Shown here piece after piece: positions 1 through 11,339 of a DNA stretch of 64,000 nt. The notes under the pieces were generated by a model, which saw nothing but the letters and a program-made list of their open reading frames with translations, ran no database searches and had not been told where the DNA came from. The first letter of the stretch is position 1. Every line of letters begins with the position of its first letter. The DNA comes from Diphasiastrum complanatum. Taxonomy: Eukaryota; Streptophyta; Lycopodiopsida; Lycopodiales; Lycopodiaceae. The translations under genes and the position numbers were made by a program. Where the stretch lies: positions 31,260,149-31,324,148 of the forward strand of contig CM055100.1 in NCBI GenBank assembly GCA_029204225.1, written 5' to 3'.

Positions 1-1384
1 ACTTGGAATCTTCAAGATGTTCTTAGTGTTGCAGATAAATTCGTTCATAAGTAACTCAAGGATGCATGTTGTGTTTGCCTCTTTTTTGGTATATTATTTG
101 AAGTAGTATTCAATATTTTGGCTTAAAATTAATATTTGAAATAAAACAATATATTTGGCCAATTAGGTATAAATTAGTACTGAAATAAGCGGTTCTCTCA
201 TGGAAAAACCGCACTGGTTAGTCAAATGTCATCTCATTGTCACTATGCTCTTACAAGTAATTGTAATTAATTAATACGTACAAGGAAGTCTTGCTTATTG
301 ACTATGGCTATGTTTTTGTAGAGAAGTAGAGTAAACAACAAATGGGAATTCCAAAATGCAATTTTGTGAAAAACATTTTTATGCACTGCTAAATTTGTTG
401 TTTTATGGGAAATATTTTCTAGAGCAACTAGTTTTGTTATTTATGTTAGACAACATTTTGATGATCAAGTGTAATGAATATTTTGATGAACCAAGTGTAA
501 TGAATATCTGTAATACCTAGCATGTGGTTAATGAATACTATGGTTTTATATATGTGGTTATATTTATTTATGCTCAAAAAATATGCTAAGAATCTTTCTT
601 AATTATCCTTGATATACAAGTGAATCAACATAAAAACCTATACTTCACAATGTTCCTAGCTTGACAAGCCTGATGAGTTGAATGTGTAAGAGAAATAAAG
701 AAATATGGCCCTAGATTCAATTTTATACCCATCAGGATAAATGGAACCCTAAACCTAACAACAGACATCATGATGCTCCCTAGCACAAGCATGGTCGCTC
801 AGTGGATGACTCTTGTCGGACCTTTGCTTTTGGCAATGGGAATCTACGAGTGAGCCTTTTCTAGAAAAATCAATATGCAATTCATTACCATGGCCTTTAG
901 TACTTGGACCGAGGCCAAATCCAAATTTTATATCACTTTCCAGACTGCCACACACAAGGTGTGTGTTACTGAAGCCTCCCTTGCTGCCATAGGTATCACA
1001 TCCGGTACTAATCTGTCTCCGAACCATAAGCACACAAAGAACGTGCTCAAGTCGTTCATAAACACTACTATTGAGTTTTTCTGGACCCATGACAAATATC
1101 TTCTAGAATCCATCTGAGATTCCATCATTCATGCCATGGCCCAGCTATTGAACAACTTCCTAATGATTGGCAACCTCAGGAAAGAACGGATCTCATCACA
1201 GATCCTCCATCACATTGTAGACTCCAACTACAAACTAGGATCTGGTCCATTAAAACCCTACAACTAGTATGAAACAGTCTTTGGTGAGTTGAAGAGTTGA
1301 ATAATCTCGCGAGGTGTCGTGGGACTACCACCATTTTTGGTGGAGGATGTTGTTGGAGGGTTTGCTAATATCGAGGCAACCCTA
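1..1384. other. Intergenic stretch, no gene recognised
   Basis: AT-rich sequence with no coding region I recognise. Short overlapping frames at about 755-1128 run on both strands and match no family I know. A small hairpin sits at 189-212 (GCGGTT and AACCGC arms, 12-base loop); such GCGGTT-type inverted motifs are common near ends of CACTA-type DNA transposons, but no terminal repeat was found to support that. A two-unit telomere-like motif at about 1377-1391 is too short to mean anything. Confidence 0.4.
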
Positions 1385-1560
1385 ACCCTAGTTAATAAGT
1401 GAGAGGGATTTGGCACCCTGCCTGTGTAAGTCCAACCCGATAATCACATAGTTATTTGGATCTTGAGTTGAGGATAGGATAGGAAATAAACCCACTACAA
1501 TCAACAATAGATCATAGACCACACAATAGGTACATTGATAAATCTACTTTTTATCTCATT
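1385..1560 (+). mobile_element. LTR fragment (short conserved block)
   Basis: The block at about 1399-1450 (GAGAGGG, then TTGGCACC, then GTAAGTCCAACCCGAT) closely resembles blocks at 7829-7875, 5436-5470 and 63734-63780. The last lies in the 3' LTR of the gag-only element and the one at 5381 starts with a clean TGTTGTGGGTATT boundary, so this stretch is probably an old piece of a related LTR. Ends are not defined. Confidence 0.45.
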
Positions 1561-1595
1561 CAAGAATTGACTATTTTAGAGAAGCAGTTACCCTA

Positions 1596-2343
1596 ATCTA
1601 TGAACTATGGATAGAGAGTATTCATCTCTAATCAAAAACCAAACTTGGACTATTGTCAAATTCCTTGCTAGCAAAAATGTAGTTGATTTCAAATGGATAC
1701 TCCAGATCAAATACAAAGTGGATGGAAGTATTGATTGAAGGAAAGCTCAATTTATTGTAAGAGGATTTTTTCATATCTCGAATATCGACTATACTGAGAC
1801 TCTCAGTCTGATAGTCAAGGAATTTTCAATTAGAACTCTTCTATCACATGCTATTGTAGCCAATCTAGAGATACATTAGATGGATGTACAAATAGCCTAT
1901 CGAAGAAGATATCTACATGATACGGCCCGAAGGTTATCTTATCAACGACAAAGAAAATCGTGTGTGTAAACACCATAGAGCACTTTAGGACTTAAAAAAA
2001 TTTGATAGAGCTTGGTTCCAAAGGATCAACACTTCTCTTATCGACCATGATTATAGCCCAAGCACTTCAAATTCAAATGTTTATTTCAAGTCAGTGCAAC
2101 TTTCTTTTATTATTATTATCTTGTATGTGGACGCACACTGCTTTTCAACGATTGTGTTGAATTGATAAAAGATTCTAAGGAGATGTTATCCTCAGAATTT
2201 GACGACGGATCTAGGTGAAGCTCATTATTGTCTCGGTATTCAAATCTGGAGAGACATAGAGTAGAATCTGATTTACATTACTCAACAAAGGTAGATTTAC
2301 AATATGCTAATTATATATAATCTAATGAACCCAGGACTCAAAT
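1596..2343 (+). pseudogene. Ty1/copia reverse transcriptase remnant
   Basis: Conceptual translation with several stops and shifts gives the copia RT order: a start resembling LIKNQTWTIV, then FKWILQIKYKVDGS, then a MIRPEGYL-like segment with DLKKFDRAW, and the catalytic region LYVDA where copia elements have YVDD. The second catalytic aspartate is therefore lost. The 3' edge at about 2343 abuts a gypsy RT fragment in the opposite orientation. It cannot encode a working enzyme. Confidence 0.75.
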
Positions 2344-2755
2344 GGTCAAAGGATCAATGTCTAGTACTTTGTCTAATACTTTTTCCAAACGATCCAGATG
2401 GTCTGTATCCGCACTATAAACTCCGAGATCATCCAAGTACATTTCAAGGAATTTTTGCAAGTAGTCTTTAAAGGCAAACTGCATGACTCTTTGAAATGAA
2501 CTAGGTGCATTACAAAGTCCAAACGACATAATTTTATAAGCATAAGTTTCTCACTCTGTTGCAAAAGCTATTTTATGGCGATCCGCAGGTGCAATCTTGA
2601 CTTGGTTGTAACCACTAAATCCGTCCAAAAAAGCTATATGCTTCCACTCTAGCAAAACGGTCCAAAATGATTTCAGTAAAGGGTCACGAAAAGTGATCCT
2701 TTCACGTCACTTTGTTCAAAGCTTTGAGATTCACGCAAATTCTCATCTTCACCTC
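2343..2755 (-). pseudogene. Ty3/gypsy reverse transcriptase fragment
   Basis: Minus-strand translation includes MSFGLCNAPSSFQRVM, the gypsy RT motif after the active-site region, and an intact YLDDLGV box. Upstream segments (IRVNLKALNKVT-like and SLPFTE) appear in shifted frames. Strong resemblance to the RT at 31500-32035 suggests the same lineage. It is truncated at both ends and joined back to back with the copia RT at 2343. Confidence 0.75.
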
Positions 2756-4559
2756 CAAAATGAATTTAATTGTCATGTTGCAAAGAAGAAAATTCTTTCA
2801 ATCAATCTCGTTGAGATGTCATGTGTTAAGTTTCACCTAAGTCGAGATATCAACAATCAAAATATGATATATTGTTTGATTAAACCCACCCACCCAGCAC
2901 GTTGGCGCAAGAGATACTATGTCTCTCACGAATTATATCCGATAATCTCGCTTACTAGCGGACTCTTGGACATCAGCTGGCAGTTCTATGTCTAGCTCAC
3001 ATTGATGTTCAACCGATTTTCTCGTGTTCGTCATGTTTATATATGGATTGAGAGAAATGGTTTAGGCTAATCACTGATTACAAGAACGGCTGGTTAAGCA
3101 CGTTTCAACGGCACTCAGTTTGTCGTCGGCATTGTCCATGGAGGTGGTTCTCCTCTTGGTACTTTGCTTGATCTCCTTTGTACTTGGAGCGTGAAGATCC
3201 GCCGTTTTTTGGTCTTTGGGTGTTTTGAGCTTTGTGGCTTGTGTCTTCCTTCGGCCTACGGCTTCCCCTTCAAGGTCCTTCGGTCTTCAAACTTTGGGTC
3301 TTCGCCTTCAAGTCTTCATTTGTTTGACCTTCGTCCTTCAGGTCTTGGCCTTCATTGAAACCATTATGTAGGTGGTTATTGTCTGGGGCGATTTCTGCCT
3401 ATGGGCAGTTCCTTTGTATTTTTGCAGATACAAAGACATGTTGGTCCTTTATGTGCATTTTTGCAGACACAAACTCGAAAGCTATCAAAGCTTTGTGGCT
3501 AGAAACATTAAGTTTCTTCATTAGATGTATTTGAATTTCCTCAATCTTATCGAGTCTTACTTGGTAGGCCATGGCTCTACATGTCCTGAGCGTTTTACGA
3601 ATGGGATCAAAATCACATTATCCTTCAGAATCAAGATTTTGCTGTGAAAATTGACCCTAATACTTGGATTACAAAACCAAACGATTAGTGAGCCATGGTA
3701 GCCAGCTCTGTTACAAATATCCACTCTGATGAGGATGTATGTCATTGGAGGAGGATTGTCATACAAGATGATTCGCAAACTAATGTAGTGAACTAGACCA
3801 AAGCCTTGGCAACAATGGATTATTTAAAATTCGATGTAATGTCAATCAAATAATCACCTAGGTCAGGGTTTGTTGTTGGCCCCTTTCCTAATGATGGCAT
3901 ACCTCCATCAAACCTTTCTAAGAAACAAACTTAGAGTTCAAGTGAAGGCCATCAAGATTCCATATCACTTTTTATGATGGACCTAGAGGCTATTTCCCAA
4001 GAACCATTGCAAGTCCCTAATCCAAGCTCTTCAGGTATTCACCCTAGAGGAAGGTCAAAAATACAAGGATGAAGAGTTCCTCTACTATGCCAATTCTGTT
4101 GTTTCGAGAATATATAGATCTTGAAAGACAAACTCCCAAAATTCCAAGAGTAAGTGAAGATCTGGTTTAACCGATGGAATCTCTCAAGACAATGCTTTTG
4201 TGGGCCAAATGGATTTAGAGTCTAAAGAATCCATGTTTAGCATTCCCTTAACCATGAGTGATCTGATAAAAGAATGCATAGAATGGGACCTAGCCAAGTA
4301 TGAGCCCTATATAAAGTATAGGTTTTCTTGTGGAATAAACAAGTTAAGGTGACCAAAGACCCCAACCAATTGACACTAACCAAATTCACTACAACTTGAT
4401 GTAGGAAAAACATGAATTACTTTGGACCCCCACTAGAAGGCTATGCAAATGGAAAAGCATGCACAATACCTATATTTTCTAGTTTGAAGTCGTAAAATGA
4501 TGCGTCACACCTTAACCGAGTCCTTGAATGGATGAAACTTAACGACGAAAATCTAATCA
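2756..4559. other. Probable degraded retroelement DNA, no gene recognised
   Basis: No family was recognised with confidence. 3200-3360 carries a short degenerate repeat built on CTTC(G/A)GGTCTT-like words, which makes a 64-residue frame without clear meaning. The part just before 4560 probably belongs to the gypsy element whose pol follows, since orientation and spacing fit a gag/protease region, but I could not match it. Confidence 0.3.
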
Positions 4560-5380
4560 CCATCTCACCCTATATGTGCAAGCCCCTATATTTAAAGGCC
4601 AAAACTAGTGAAGGCTAAGAGAAATAAATGAGGCATTAAGACCGAGTTGATAACCTCCACGAAGCACAAGCTAAGATTTGACAAGACACCACTGAAGAGC
4701 CTAAGCCTCTGCATGGCATGCCTCATTACTTCAAGGATTATGTGATGGACGAAGTGACAGTTGTCATGTTAAGAGCTAGGAGAAAGGTAGTAGAGAGTAT
4801 CTCCCAAGGGGCCAATGTCTATGAAGGTCCTACCCATATGAAAGAATTAGATCTAGCCAAGGAGGGAAAAGATAGTTGCATCGTATTTGTCGCAGAGGAT
4901 GTCGAAGGCGATGAATTGCAAGATGTAAAGACACTTATTTGAAAATACCATGACGTTCTCACATGGAATTATATTGAGTTGAAGGGCATATCAGCAGATG
5001 TAGCATTTCATACCATTCCACTAGGTGATGGTGCAAAACCCACAATAAGTAGGCCATATCGTTCTAACCTGCTCTATGCTCAACTGATTTAAGAAGAATT
5101 GACCAAGCTTTTGGATGTAAGTTTCATCTATGAGATAGAACACACAGATAAGGTATCGTCGATCGTGGTAGTACCTAGGAAAAATGGTAAACTTAGGATC
5201 TATGTAGGTTACAAGAAGCTCACTGCCATTACCAACAAGGACCATTTTCCTTACCATTTATGAAAAATGTGTTAGAAAGAATACCCAAAGCTAAAGCCTA
5301 TAGATTTCTCAATGGGTTTACTGGCTACAATAAGGTGTAAATCGCTCCTGAAGATCAGCACAAAACCATATTTGCGTACG
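4560..5380 (+). pseudogene. Ty3/gypsy pol remnant (RT N-terminal half)
   Basis: After a leader segment, the translation reads KYHDVLTW, then AFHTIPLGDGAKP, then EELTKLLDVSFIYEI, VVVPRKNGKLRIYVGYKKL, KDHFPLPF and FLNGFTGYN. This is the N-terminal half of a gypsy RT in correct order. Stops occur before KYHDVLTW, after YAQLI and after GYNKV. It stops exactly where an LTR beginning TGTTGTGGGTATT starts at 5381, so an LTR insertion probably cut this copy. Confidence 0.75.
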
Positions 5381-5550
5381 TGTTGTGGGTATTCCATGTA
5401 CATAGATAAAAATAGCCGAAAGTAGAAAATAAGTTGCGAGGGCCATGGCATCCTACGTGCGTAAGCCCATAGAGCACTTGTAAAATAATGTATTTTAAAT
5501 AAACTGGACTATGGACCATGTAATTAAAATAATGTTAAAAGGGCCCAAAG
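5381..5550 (+). mobile_element. LTR fragment of the same family as the 3' LTR at 63618
   Basis: It begins TGTTGTGGGTATT, as does 63618. Both share the GCGAGGGC...TCCTRCGTG block about 55-115 bases in, and AAGCCCAAAGT-like sequence further on. The left edge interrupts a gypsy RT frame, which fixes the LTR start. The right edge at about 5550 is inferred from where the opposite-strand gypsy sequence resumes. No target-site duplication was seen. Confidence 0.6.
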
Positions 5551-6690
5551 TTTAAGTTTTGATATGGTCTAGCTTTTAGAATCAACTTCCGTTGTGCTGC
5601 CTTCGGTAGTGATTTATTTGGTTGGCACCACATAAGATATTCCACTATGTCAGCAGCCCATTTTGGTACTGTATCAATGTAAAACAAGGCAGCATTAGGT
5701 AGCTCATCATTGGGATGGGTTGTAGTTTCGTTCCCTTTGATTCGTGACACGATCCACCCACCATATAATGTTGTTTCCCCTTGCGAACCACTATCCGAAA
5801 ATCAAACTCCAACAACAGCAACAACCATCTAGTAATCCACCCTGTGTTGCAAGTTTTATTAACAAGATAAAGCAAGGGTTGATGATCAGTATAAAATACA
5901 AAATGGGTGGCCATCAAATAATGCCTAAACTTCTTAACCACATAAATCACAGCCAGTGCCTCCTGCTCTATGGCAAAATAGTTCATTTCTGAGTCACTGA
6001 GTTGATGGTTGACAAATCGGATTGGGAAATCCTTTTTGCACTCTCCTGGCTGGGTTAAGACGGCTCCAATCGTATATTTTGATGCATCACTATGCACATG
6101 AAACTCTATGGACCAATTGGGCGGTCTTAATATTGGCGTTGAGACCAATGCATCTTTAAGCTTCTAGAAAGCTTGTAGGGGTTCTTCCGTCCAATGTGGT
6201 TCCATTGTAAGCTTGTATATTGGTCTTGTTAACCCTACAAAATCTAGAATGAAGATCCAATAGTAGTTAGCGTGACCCATGAAGACATAGACCCAACGAA
6301 TCGTCCCTGGTGATGGCAGATCAACAATGACCCTGACCTTATCTTTGATAGATTAGTGGCGATTCCATGTCTTGATACTATGTGGCCCAGTATCAGGCCA
6401 TGTGTCACCCAAAATTGACACTTTTCTAGGTCCAAGGAGATCTGATATTCACGACATTGCTTCAACACTTTCTCCAAGTTGGATAGGTGTTCTGAAGTTG
6501 GCCCATGCACGCATAGATTATCCAAGAATATCTCCAGGAACTTATGTAGGTGCTCTTTGAATGCCGATTGCATGACTCATTGAAAGGTGCTTGGGGAATT
6601 GCAAAGTCCAAACGACATCACCTTATAGGCATATGTTTCCCATTTTGTGGCAAACATTGTCTTATGCTGATCTTCCGATTACTACATCGT
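5551..6690 (-). pseudogene. Ty3/gypsy RT, RNase H and integrase N-terminus, broken
   Basis: Read on the minus strand from 6690 down: RT C-terminal part with EIFLDNLCVHGPT (the YLDDL catalytic box is changed to FLDN), connection segment, then RNase H (about 6148-5760: WSIEFHVHSDASKYTIGAVL, EQEALAVIYVVKKFRHYL, FYTDHQPLLYL), then the start of integrase with VPKWAADIVEYL. The RNase H part has only light damage. It ends in mid-integrase at about 5555, next to the LTR fragment. It is related to the pol at 29517-32035. Confidence 0.8.
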
Positions 6691-7299
6691 CCAAGGTATA
6701 ATTCTTGAAAGTATTACTACTCAGGATTTTTGAAAACAGCCTGATATACTATCAAATTTTCTTGTTTTCCAACCAAATCTTGGTTTTAGAAATCACTGAG
6801 GCTAGATCTATAAAAGATCAGTCCTCCAGTAGCTCCGCAAATTCTATCTCAAAGATTTCACCTGTTTTCTGTCAGAAAAGCATTTTTTCACTACTCACCT
6901 TACTTGTCAGTAAAACTTCTATATCAGAAATCGCCCACTGTCTATACGATTTCCTGGCACCCTCTACAAATTTCATCCCTTGAAATTTTTTTCAAAAAAA
7001 TACCAAAAAATAGTATTTTTCCTGTATAAAGACCCTGTCCAAATTCGCGGATACTGTACTTTGATTTTTCAGCCTGTCCACGAATTCTACCCTTGTCTAC
7101 GAATTTTGTTCCTACAGAAAAGTCCAGGGTTTTGTCAAAATCTCCTATTCTACAAGAAAACTGCCTTTCTTGACCTTTTTGCCAAGTACAGTACTCTCCT
7201 GATCATCTGTACTGCTATCCTACACCTCATACTGCATAATGTCTCAAGATTGTGTTGAATCTTCCAATCCTGCTCCTCCACGACTAGAACGTAGAATCC
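6691..7299. other. No feature recognised
   Basis: AT-rich stretch with two chance-length frames on the plus strand (6705-6983 and 6980-7258) rich in Phe, Leu and Tyr. They overlap by a few bases, have no recognisable domain and look like translated noncoding DNA. The stretch separates gypsy RT from a gag fragment and may be the leader of the latter. Confidence 0.3.
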
Positions 7300-7620
7300 T
7301 ACTTATCGATGCAACCAAAGTATGATGGAGAATCTGACCCAGTTAGATTTCTCTAGGACTTTGATAATGCATGCTGTTTCTATGGAGACACTTCTGAAAC
7401 TGAAAATCTTAGACTATTCCCGATGGTACTCTATGGAACTACCAAAGAGTGGTATCTCAACCTCAAAGCTCTTGATCTTGCTTCTTGAACTACCCCTCAA
7501 GGACACTCTCATCAAGCGTTTCAAACCTTCTAAATTGTCTCAGAGCCCATTCATCCAAATAACACATATTAAGATGCATCACGAAGCATCTGTTAGAAAC
7601 TACACTATATAAAACTAATC
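7300..7620 (+). pseudogene. Retrotransposon gag fragment
   Basis: The translation around 7310-7480 includes PKYDGESDPVRFL, then FYGDTSETENLRLFPM and a TKEWYLNLKALDLAS-like segment. This is the signature of plant LTR-retrotransposon gag (target recruitment followed by a W-Y-x-L stretch). One stop falls after VRFL and more follow. Superfamily (gypsy) is inferred from the gag type. Confidence 0.5.
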
Positions 7621-7766
7621 CTTATTTATGCTTTTCTGGAGCAAACGAATTTTTTTATTTCACAGCTAGGAACAATATGTTGTCTCCAATTTCATCACCA
7701 CACAACATTTCGTAGCATTTCAAGCGCCAATGTTGGTGTCATGGGACAATCACCAATTTAGGTGTA

Positions 7767-7990
7767 GGATATTGTTGGACATTTGGCAGGATCCATGTAA
7801 ACAATGCAAAATAGATTGAAGAATAATTGTGAGGGCTTTGGCACCTTGCACATGCAAGTCCAACCCGATGAGCATGCCATTATTTCATTTAGAAATATAA
7901 GTACTTGTAAGGCCATTGTGAAATTGAATCAATTAGAGGCCTACAATTCAAGTTAGAGGAATAAAGGTGTTTTCCACCTATTTTTGGATT
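7767..7990 (+). mobile_element. LTR fragment
   Basis: It starts TGTTGGACATTTGGC and carries at 7829-7875 the GAGGG...TTGGCACC...AAGTCCAACCCGAT block shared with 1399-1450. This, with the gag fragment just before it, suggests a decayed LTR. The end is not defined. Confidence 0.45.
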
Positions 7991-9847
7991 TGAAAATATA
8001 GGGAGTTAAAAATTGGCTAATAGGTAGAAAGGCCATATACTTATTGTACCTCATGTTTATGTTCAATCAAAAGAAGGCGGAGAATTTACCATATTGGCAA
8101 TTGGATGTACTTGCTTCTCCTTTTCCTACATCTCTCTCTCATTTTGTTAGGGTTTTGATGTTTATGCTATTTTGTGATAATCTGTTGGATTTTGTTATTG
8201 TTGCATTCTTTATTAGAGAAGAAAGAGAGGAAAGAATAACTTTCTATTTGGAGATTGATTAGGGCTAAAGTACGATTAATGGCTATGTTTCATTCGAAAG
8301 ATTTCATATCATCTTGTGAATAGGCATTCCTCCCTTGGGAATGAACTAGTGTGTGACAAAAAAGAGAAACTACCTTGCTATTCTATTTGCATTGCTATTG
8401 TGTGAGGGTTTGAAGGAATCCAACTAACATGGATTGTATGATTGACTTAAATTAGCATCCTTGTCATGTTGCAATAACCAATAGGAGTAGAGGGGAATGC
8501 CTTCCACATTAATTAATGGGCATCTTTTGTACTCCATTGTCAAGAGGAGGAGACTCTACTAAATTGCAATCGAGATCGACATCTTTGCTTTTTTGCCTTA
8601 TATATTCTTTGCCATTGCTTACATGTGGTGGTGTAGTCTAGCATGTGAATTGATTGTATGCAATTAGTAAGGAAGAGTGAGAGAGCCCTAATCTTATTGA
8701 AGCATTGTGATTTAGTTGCTTTGCGCTGTGATGGGTAGGAATGTGGTAACTAGGACTGCGATAAGTAGGATAGTAGTTGGGTGGATATTTGGTAAGAAGA
8801 GGACCAACCAAGCTCGTGATAAGGTAACACTCCCTTGGAAATGAATTTCCATGTGACAACATATTTACTTTCTTGTGCTTTGCTACTCCATGGACATTGG
8901 AAGTAAAAGTAAAAAAAAGTAACATGAGGCGAGGAGGAGAGGTATATTGGTTGACTATAGTGCCAATCTTGTATTGCTTGATTACTTAACACGAATGATT
9001 TCCAATGGTGGCAAAAATGCATGAGAGGTATATTGGTTGACTATAGTGCCAATCTTGTCTTGCTGAATAATGCCCAAGGAAGTGGAATCAAACGATTGTG
9101 GAAGAGGTGTGGCTCACAACCCTTAAAAGTCCAAATTAGCAAATTCAAGATAAAAGGTTTCTAAATGCCATCAGATAATACTTGAAGTAGCATGACTTTG
9201 ATATTCTCCTTGTACAATATATATATAGAAGTATAAAAAAGTCAGGTAATAGTAGCATAGACTACTTAAGATTTACTTCAACAAGCACCATTTCTTGTTT
9301 CATCCATATCAACTGCAAATGGCTGCAGAGTTTCAGAAAGTCTTGCATCGTTTTAATAAATTTATCGCTGGCCCAGGAAGTAGAGTCAACCGATAACGAG
9401 TTCAACAAAGATCCACAGAATGACAAGCAGAACGCAAATAAATAACCAAAAACATGGGCAAAAGTTCAAGGATCAGAGGGGATGGGTACAATATGATAGA
9501 AAGAAATTTAATTGATCCTAAGCACATGCAGTGTCAAGCACCCTGTCAGATTAAAGCACGCTTCGATTTGAAATCTTAGCTCCATTGAATCTGCTAATCT
9601 ACCAACTTCCACCCAATGATCTAATAAATCCTAGCTGTGGTTGATTTCTGTTCAACTGCTGACTAGATACTGCCGTTACAACAGTCAACAAAATTGCTTT
9701 GAACATTTAGAAACCTCATCTCCAAAACAGCAACAACCAATTTTCTCAAAGAAAACCTTAGGTTCAGTTAATTTGCAGATTGTACATGAAGCAGAAAAAT
9801 TACTGTTTCAAATCTATTGAAGACCTAAACTGTTTCTGGTGCGTTGC
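7991..9847. other. Intergenic stretch and probable 3' region of the F-box gene
   Basis: No gene recognised. 8937-8974 and 9023-9060 are near-identical 38-base direct repeats with a period of 86 bases. The part closest to 9847 should contain the 3'UTR of the minus-strand F-box/kelch gene. No convincing AATAAA signal on that strand could be fixed. Confidence 0.35.
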
Positions 9848-11236
9848 TCAGACGTCTAGAACCTGGCAGGCTATTAACTCTAAAGATCCAAAATTGCTGG
9901 TGCTGATGTTTATCCAACGCTCATCGTCTGCTTCTGAAGATGTGGAATCATCTGGGGAAGCAGGTCTTGTCAAGTCTGCCCTCAAAACCGTAACATTATC
10001 GTTAATATCTTTTGTCACAATATGAAAGCCTCCCCTTAAGCAAGCTAGCAAATAAGGAGACTCGGATTCAGTGAGATCTAACAACACGGGAACTTTACTG
10101 AAGACAATTTTCCAGGTATCTTGGTCGAAGTCATAGACCTTGACCTTGCTTCCATCCACAGTGCTGGTAGGATCCAATGAATAGAGATGACCATTTACGA
10201 TCACACTGAGCTTTGTACCTGCTTGCCGTGCTGGCCAACCCTCTCCCATGCCTCTAGGCATTTCCTTCCACAATTTGGATTCCGGATCATACACTTCCCC
10301 TCCAATATCCACAAAAATAGGCCATGAATACAAGCTTTGAGGAACCCAGAGGTGGCCATTGAACGCTGCCATGCCAGTGGCGATTGGCTTCAGCATGTCC
10401 GCAAGAAACGCTGTTGGCAATACCTGTGTTTTTGTGAATGGCATATTGGGAATGGGACTCCAAGTGTTGGTCACCGGTTCGTAAACCTCCCCCGAGAGAA
10501 GAGGAATCAAGCCTCCGCGCCCTGTATTAACACCTCCGACAACATATAGCTTGTTATTTATCAGCCCGGTCTTACAGAAGGCTCTGGCAGTTCCCATTGC
10601 TGCTGATTGCGACCACTTATTGTATCGAGGATCGTATTTCCACACACATCGCAGTGCCGATGTCCGAGAAAATCCTCCCAACACATAGAGACTGCCTTCT
10701 ATAACTGCTGCCGAGCATCCACATAACGGAGTCTGTTTTGAAGCAGTTTTTCTTCTATACCAACCTTTGAGTAAGGAAGAGATCAAATTCCCAGAGGAAC
10801 CTATGGCGTTCAGCCAACCCCCTCCTCTACTTACTTCTCGAGGCTCCTCCTCGGGTTTCAACTCAGGCATGGACGGCAGCGTTCTCCAGATTCCAGTGAG
10901 AGGATCCAAAGCATACCATATCATCGAGTCTTCTTCATCCTTTGTCAAAATGTACAACCATTCTTCCGTTAATCCTTGCTCCTTCCTCACAACAAAAACC
11001 TCTTGCGATGTCAGAGCTGCTTTCCAGGCTCGGTTTACCAAGCGCAGGGTGGAATGACAACCTCGAGGTACACGGGCAATTGTATGGAGAGATATCTCAT
11101 CTGGTAGACCCGGGATAAGCTGAGGATGATCCAGACCATAGCTGAAAGAGAGCCGTTGGCGCTTTCTGCATTCTGTGGTGGATCTTGCCCGCTCCTCTAC
11201 TTTTTGCTTTGTTGCTAGGCTCCAAGAAGAGCCCAT
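9848..11236 (-). CDS. F-box/kelch-repeat protein
   Basis: Single uninterrupted frame of 462 residues. Residues about 36-83 form an F-box (LIPGLPDEISLHTIARVP, then LRLVNRAWKAAL), the module that binds SKP1 in SCF ubiquitin ligases. Kelch units follow at about 92-124, 168-212, 217-266, 290-328 and 339-378, with hallmark GG pairs (YVLGGFSR, YVVGGVNTGRGG, VDIGGEVYDP) and spaced W/Y residues; they should form a substrate-binding propeller. The order and the segments QVLPTAFLADMLKPIATGM and GEGWPARQAGTKLSV match the Arabidopsis At1g22040-type F-box/kelch family (recognised from memory), of about this length. The start is ATG at 11236 (MGSSWSL), because the family begins MGS; the frame extends five codons upstream only through a TTG. 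No stop or frameshift is present, so it is likely functional. Its substrate is unknown. Confidence 0.93.
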   Translation of the reverse strand: MGSSWSLATKQKVEERARSTTECRKRQRLSFSYGLDHPQLIPGLPDEISLHTIARVPRGCHSTLRLVNRAWKAALTSQEVFVVRKEQGLTEEWLYILTKDEEDSMIWYALDPLTGIWRTLPSMPELKPEEEPREVSRGGGWLNAIGSSGNLISSLLKGWYRRKTASKQTPLCGCSAAVIEGSLYVLGGFSRTSALRCVWKYDPRYNKWSQSAAMGTARAFCKTGLINNKLYVVGGVNTGRGGLIPLLSGEVYEPVTNTWSPIPNMPFTKTQVLPTAFLADMLKPIATGMAAFNGHLWVPQSLYSWPIFVDIGGEVYDPESKLWKEMPRGMGEGWPARQAGTKLSVIVNGHLYSLDPTSTVDGSKVKVYDFDQDTWKIVFSKVPVLLDLTESESPYLLACLRGGFHIVTKDINDNVTVLRADLTRPASPDDSTSSEADDERWINISTSNFGSLELIACQVLDV

Positions 11237-11339
11237 TCGCGGCCTAAACAATACAATGATCTATATACAGCACTGAAATTGTTTGGCCGTGCCCCGCCTT
11301 GGGACTTTCAACAGATCCAATAATCAAGCAAACCTACAA
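11237..11339 (-). promoter_or_regulatory. Immediate upstream region of the F-box/kelch gene
   Basis: Short leader between the start codon and the repeat array. It contains a TGTATATAG sequence on the minus strand about 20-30 bases from the ATG, too close to be a likely TATA box. Transcription probably starts further up, in or beyond the repeat array. Confidence 0.25.

Noticed and set aside
1377-1391. Telomere-like CCCTAA repeat
   Set aside because: Only two units; a chance match or telo-box word, not an interstitial telomere array. The CCTAAACCCTAAA near 53645 was rejected for the same reason.
11237-11251. N-terminal extension of the F-box/kelch protein by five codons
   Set aside because: The extension begins at TTG. 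The next codon set gives an ATG with the family's MGS start at 11236.
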